A DNA stretch of 8,302 bases from Pseudomonadota bacterium (lineage in GTDB: Bacteria; Myxococcota_A; Bradymonadia; UBA4248): positions 1 to 8,302 of the forward strand of contig WQTY01000080.1 of assembly GCA_009786045.1 (NCBI GenBank), read 5' to 3'. Under the pieces are notes generated by a model, which saw only the letters and a program-made list of their open reading frames with translations, was not told the DNA's origin and searched no databases. The translations under genes were made by a program, and so were the position numbers. Shown one piece after another: positions 6,071-8,302 of the stretch. The first letter of the stretch is position 1; the number at the start of each line of letters is the position of its first letter.

Positions 6071-6874
6071 ATGAAACTATTTCAATCCCAAAAGCGCAGC
6101 TGTGCCCTTATAGGCATGGTTCATTTGCAGGCACTGCCTGGCACACCGAATCATCGTGCTTCGATCACACAAATTCTCGATGCTGCGCTTCGCGACGCGC
6201 AAGCCCTTGTCGAGGGAGGATGCGATGCCCTTCTCGTCGAGAACATGGCGGACTTGCCTTATCTCAATGGCTCGGTGGGCCCGGAGATCGTCGCAGCCAT
6301 GGCCATTGCCGTTGATCGCATCGTCACAGGATTTGATCTCCCGGTAGGTCTCCAGGTTCTGGCGGCAGCAAACCTCGAAGCGATGGGCATCGCCGCCTGT
6401 GCAGGCGCCAGCTTCATTCGAGCCGAAGCGTTTGCCTATGCACATGTCGCCGACGAAGGCTGGATCAACGCATCGGCCGCCCATGTATTGCGCCTTCGCA
6501 AGCGCCTTGATGCCGATGTGCGCGTCTTCGCTGATGTGCAGAAAAAGCATGCCTGCCATGTGGTCACCTCCGACACCTCCCTCGAAGATCTGTCTCACGG
6601 CTTTGCCTTCTGCGGTGCCGATGCCCTCATCGTGACTGGCGTCTCAACAGGTGCCCAGGCCAATATCCAGGACGTCACACGCGCACGCAGCGCCCATTTG
6701 CCTGTCATCATAGGCTCGGGCATTGATGCCCAAAACGCTGCCAGCTTTGGCGCCGTTGCTGACGGACTCATCGTCGGCTCTTCGATTAAAATCGACGGCA
6801 ACTGGCGCAATTCCGTCGATGTGGCACGCGTCCATAAAATCGCCCAGGCGCTTGACGAACTCGCAAAAACATGA
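6071..6874 (+). CDS. BtpA/SgcQ-family TIM-barrel protein
   Basis: A predicted 267-residue cytoplasmic protein of the BtpA family. Members include cyanobacterial BtpA, needed for photosystem I accumulation, and E. coli SgcQ; no general biochemical activity is established. Family blocks are clear: LIGMVHLQALPG (13-24), GGCDALLVENMADLPY (49-64), then a GASFIRAEAFAYAHVADEGW stretch, a VRVFADVQKKHA stretch, DALIVTGVSTG, and VIIGSGID ahead of DGLIVGSSIK. The GLQVL and FIRAE wording fits the subfamily shared with eukaryotic mitochondrial homologues more than the cyanobacterial one, from memory of the family. I prefer the ATG at 6071 because AGGGA lies 8 nt upstream and the protein then begins at the usual distance from GMVHL; an in-frame ATG at 6053, abutting the previous stop codon, would add six residues. 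It overlaps queE by ATGA, suggesting coupled translation. Confidence 0.9.
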   Translation: MKLFQSQKRSCALIGMVHLQALPGTPNHRASITQILDAALRDAQALVEGGCDALLVENMADLPYLNGSVGPEIVAAMAIAVDRIVTGFDLPVGLQVLAAANLEAMGIAACAGASFIRAEAFAYAHVADEGWINASAAHVLRLRKRLDADVRVFADVQKKHACHVVTSDTSLEDLSHGFAFCGADALIVTGVSTGAQANIQDVTRARSAHLPVIIGSGIDAQNAASFGAVADGLIVGSSIKIDGNWRNSVDVARVHKIAQALDELAKT

Positions 6875-7533
6875 CCACAACACAGACACTTCGCCTCACG
6901 GAGGTCTTCTATTCGATACAGGGAGAGTCGAGCTTCGCCGGACAGCCCTGCGTCTTCATCCGCCTGTGCGGGTGCAATCTGCGCTGCACCTGGTGCGATA
7001 CAGCCTATGCCCATGAAAACGGCTTCGAAATGACCCTCGAAGCCATTCTCGAAAAAATCGACTGCTATCAGTGCCCTCTCGTCGAACTCACCGGCGGCGA
7101 GCCCATGTGCCAGACACAGGATGCATGCGCCCTCATGCAGGCTCTGCTGGCTCGAAACATGACCGTACTTCTCGAAACCAATGGCACCCTGCCGCTTGAT
7201 CAGGTACCAGAGGGTGTGCATCGAATCATCGATCTCAAGCCCCCCCAGAGCGGTACGCTTCATTGCACCGACATCTGGCAGGGTTATGCACGCAGCTGGC
7301 GAGAGGGTGATGAAATCAAATGCGTCGTCGCCTCAAAAGACGACTTCGACTGGTGCGTGGAAAAACTTTTTGAGTATGGCGCCATGGGACGCGTCATCAT
7401 CCACTTCTCACCCGTCTGGGGTGTTTGTCATCCCCAGGAACTCGTGGCGTGGATTTGCGAATCTCACCTTCCCATCAGACTTAATTTTCAACTCCATAAA
7501 GCCATCTGGTCACCGGAAACACGAGGCGTTTAA
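6871..7533 (+). CDS. queE: 7-carboxy-7-deazaguanine synthase (QueE)
   Basis: A radical SAM enzyme that contracts 6-carboxy-5,6,7,8-tetrahydropterin to 7-carboxy-7-deazaguanine, the second committed step after QueD in queuosine (preQ0) synthesis. The 220-residue length is normal. The N-terminal VFYSIQGESSFAGQPCVFIR is characteristic. The [4Fe-4S] cluster cysteines are C35, C39 and C42 in a C-x3-C-x2-C motif. SAM-binding TGGEP is at 74-78 and ETNGT at 102-106. The C-terminus HKAIWSPETRGV closely follows the family ending. The start codon overlaps the BtpA-family stop (ATGA at 6871-6874) and no good Shine-Dalgarno is seen, so it is probably translated by coupling. A hairpin repeat begins 3 nt after the stop codon. 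Confidence 0.96.
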   Translation: MTTTQTLRLTEVFYSIQGESSFAGQPCVFIRLCGCNLRCTWCDTAYAHENGFEMTLEAILEKIDCYQCPLVELTGGEPMCQTQDACALMQALLARNMTVLLETNGTLPLDQVPEGVHRIIDLKPPQSGTLHCTDIWQGYARSWREGDEIKCVVASKDDFDWCVEKLFEYGAMGRVIIHFSPVWGVCHPQELVAWICESHLPIRLNFQLHKAIWSPETRGV

Positions 7534-7535
7534 GC

Positions 7536-7579
7536 GGGGGAGCCAGCTCCCCCACACCCCCTGCAATGCTACGCATTGC
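7536..7579. repeat. REP-like hairpin pair (H1+H2) after queE
   Basis: H1 arms GGGGGAGC and GCTCCCCC flank CA (7536-7553). H2 arms GCAATGC and GCATTGC flank TAC (7563-7579). The sequence matches the pair inside the tandem units at the left end of the window, over 7 kb away, while the surrounding bases differ, so this is a dispersed repeat. CCCAC in the 3' arm region of H1 could instead pair with GTGGG at 7582-7586 around H2. The pair lies directly behind the queE stop, where REP elements often sit; it may protect mRNA ends or limit read-through, but there is no T tract. Confidence 0.8.
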
Positions 7580-7609
7580 TTGTGGGTGGACAACGAACTT
7601 TGCTATACC
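7580..7609 (+). promoter_or_regulatory. Possible promoter for queD
   Basis: An extended -10 box, TGCTATACC, with the hexamer TATACC at 7604-7609, is preceded 18 nt upstream by TTGTGG (7580-7585, three of six matches). It lies just beyond the REP-like pair that separates queD from queE, where a separate promoter would be useful. Weak sequence evidence only. Confidence 0.25.
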
Positions 7610-7689
7610 TCCTATCAGCAAACAGCGTTTCTTCCGTTCGCAAGACGAGATATGCCGCCACAACAATGACATTTTGCCCTTCACCCGAA

Positions 7690-7706
7690 GCGATACTTTG
7701 TATCGC
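7690..7706 (+). promoter_or_regulatory. Hairpin abutting the queD ribosome binding site
   Basis: A perfect inverted repeat, GCGATAC and GTATCGC around TTT, ends one base before the Shine-Dalgarno AGGA (7707-7710) of queD. In mRNA it could influence ribosome access or stabilise the 5' region. It also resembles a diverged H2 repeat (GCRATGC, loop, GCATYGC), so it may simply be another repeat copy. It lacks the pseudoknot layout and A-rich tail of a preQ1 riboswitch. Confidence 0.45.
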
Positions 7707-7716
7707 AGGATTACCC

Positions 7717-8082
7717 ATGAAAACGACACTATCCAAAACATTCCGGTTCGAGGCGGCCCACCGCCTGCCACGCGTCCCAGAAGGCCATAAATGCTCGCGG
7801 CTCCATGGGCACAGCTATCAGGTCGACGTGATTGTACGGGGCAAAGTGGATGACGTCACCGGCATGGTCGTCGATTTTGGCGACATCGCAATAGCCTGGC
7901 AACCCATGCATGCTGTGTTGGATCATTACTATCTCAACGAAATCGAGGGCCTCGAAAATCCAACCTCCGAAATTCTGGCCCGCTGGATCTACGATCGGCT
8001 CAAACCCAGCCTCCCCGACCTCTTTGCCATTCACATCAGCGAAACCTGCACCTCCAGTGCTCGCTATCAACCCGAGGGCTGA
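7717..8082 (+). CDS. queD: 6-carboxy-5,6,7,8-tetrahydropterin synthase (QueD)
   Basis: Converts 7,8-dihydroneopterin triphosphate to 6-carboxytetrahydropterin, the substrate of QueE, in queuosine precursor synthesis. The 121-residue length is normal for a bacterial QueD. Zinc ligands are H15 (in EAAH), H30 and H32 (in LHGHSY). Catalytic residues are C26, D69-H70 and E109 (in SETCTSSARY). All sit one position before the E. coli QueD equivalents (H16, H31, H33, C27, H71, E110). The start at 7717 is set by AGGA at 7707-7710 and by the usual N-terminus before FRFEAAHRL; the frame stays open upstream to 7576, but that extension overlaps repeat sequence. The GlmU-like gene begins 2 nt after the stop, so the two are likely co-transcribed. 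Confidence 0.96.
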   Translation: MKTTLSKTFRFEAAHRLPRVPEGHKCSRLHGHSYQVDVIVRGKVDDVTGMVVDFGDIAIAWQPMHAVLDHYYLNEIEGLENPTSEILARWIYDRLKPSLPDLFAIHISETCTSSARYQPEG

Positions 8083-8084
8083 CC

Positions 8085-8302
8085 ATGCCAAATGCCGTAG
8101 CGCTCATCCTGGCCGGCGGACTGGGTAAACGCATGCACTCGAATCAAAGCAAATCCATGCATGCCGTTGCCGGCCGCCCCATGATCGACTGGCTCCTTGA
8201 TACCTGCCAACAGGCTGGCGTACCGCACGCAGTCGTCGTCGTATCCCCTTCCGCCAGCGACATTCGTGCCCATCTCAATGCTCGCCCCTCCCCCCCAACG
8301 CT
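8085..8302 (+). CDS. GlmU-like NTP transferase, 5' part (truncated by window end)
   Basis: Only the first 72 codons are present and the frame is open to the edge. The N-terminus LILAGGLGKRM (7-17) is the nucleotide-binding loop of sugar-phosphate nucleotidyltransferases. K23 followed by HAVAGRPMI (26-34) parallels the PKVLH-x-x-AGKPM segment of GlmU, which makes UDP-N-acetylglucosamine for peptidoglycan and LPS. The later AGVPHAVVVVSPSASDIRAHL also follows GlmU order. It differs in AGG where GlmU usually has AAG, and in KSMH where GlmU has KVLH. Whether the C-terminal acetyltransferase half exists cannot be seen, so a single-domain relative is possible. The start has GAGGG 6 nt upstream, within the end of queD. 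Confidence 0.8.
   Translation, partial: MPNAVALILAGGLGKRMHSNQSKSMHAVAGRPMIDWLLDTCQQAGVPHAVVVVSPSASDIRAHLNARPSPPT

Noticed and set aside
7610..7716. preQ1 riboswitch in the queD leader
   Set aside because: The leader has a simple hairpin but not the small pseudoknot with A-rich tail of preQ1-I, nor the larger preQ1-II fold.

Overview
The window looks like ordinary chromosome from a Gram-negative (two-membrane) bacterium of moderate, slightly elevated GC. The evidence is an MCE/MlaD-type lipid-transport protein with its ATPase, an AsmA-like envelope protein fused to a peptidoglycan glycosyltransferase, and a phasin-like granule protein. The gene mix would suit a deltaproteobacterial or myxococcal relative, but no marker here fixes the taxon. 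I see no phage, plasmid, CRISPR, tRNA or rRNA genes.

Layout. (1) 1-421 is gene-free: a ~150-bp unit in two near-identical tandem copies (5-302), then a compact cluster of REP-like hairpins (342-410). (2) 422-2230 on the minus strand is a two-gene operon, an Mla/MCE-type ABC ATPase followed by an MCE-domain protein. No permease gene is visible with it. (3) 2231-2600 is a divergent intergenic region with four back-to-back hairpins (2293-2376). (4) 2601-2972 (+) is a small phasin-like protein with a Lys/Ala/Glu-rich tail. (5) 3044-6052 (+) encodes a 1002-residue protein: membrane anchor, long AsmA-like region, C-terminal GT51 glycosyltransferase. (6) A BtpA-family TIM-barrel protein and queE follow closely; the last two overlap by 4 nt. 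(7) 7534-7716 is a spacer with another REP-like hairpin pair and a hairpin touching the queD ribosome binding site. (8) queD (7717-8082) is followed 2 nt later by the start of a GlmU-like nucleotidyltransferase that runs off the right edge.

Functional themes. The MCE operon and the AsmA-GT51 protein both concern envelope lipid handling or peptidoglycan. QueD and QueE make consecutive intermediates of 7-deazaguanine (queuosine) synthesis; queC and the other pathway genes are not in the window.

The least ordinary features are a family of modular hairpin repeats with compensatory base changes between copies, an ABC ATPase with degenerate signature and D-loop motifs, and the AsmA-GT51 domain architecture. 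I found no clear new defence or mobile system; the repeat family is the best candidate for something not already catalogued.
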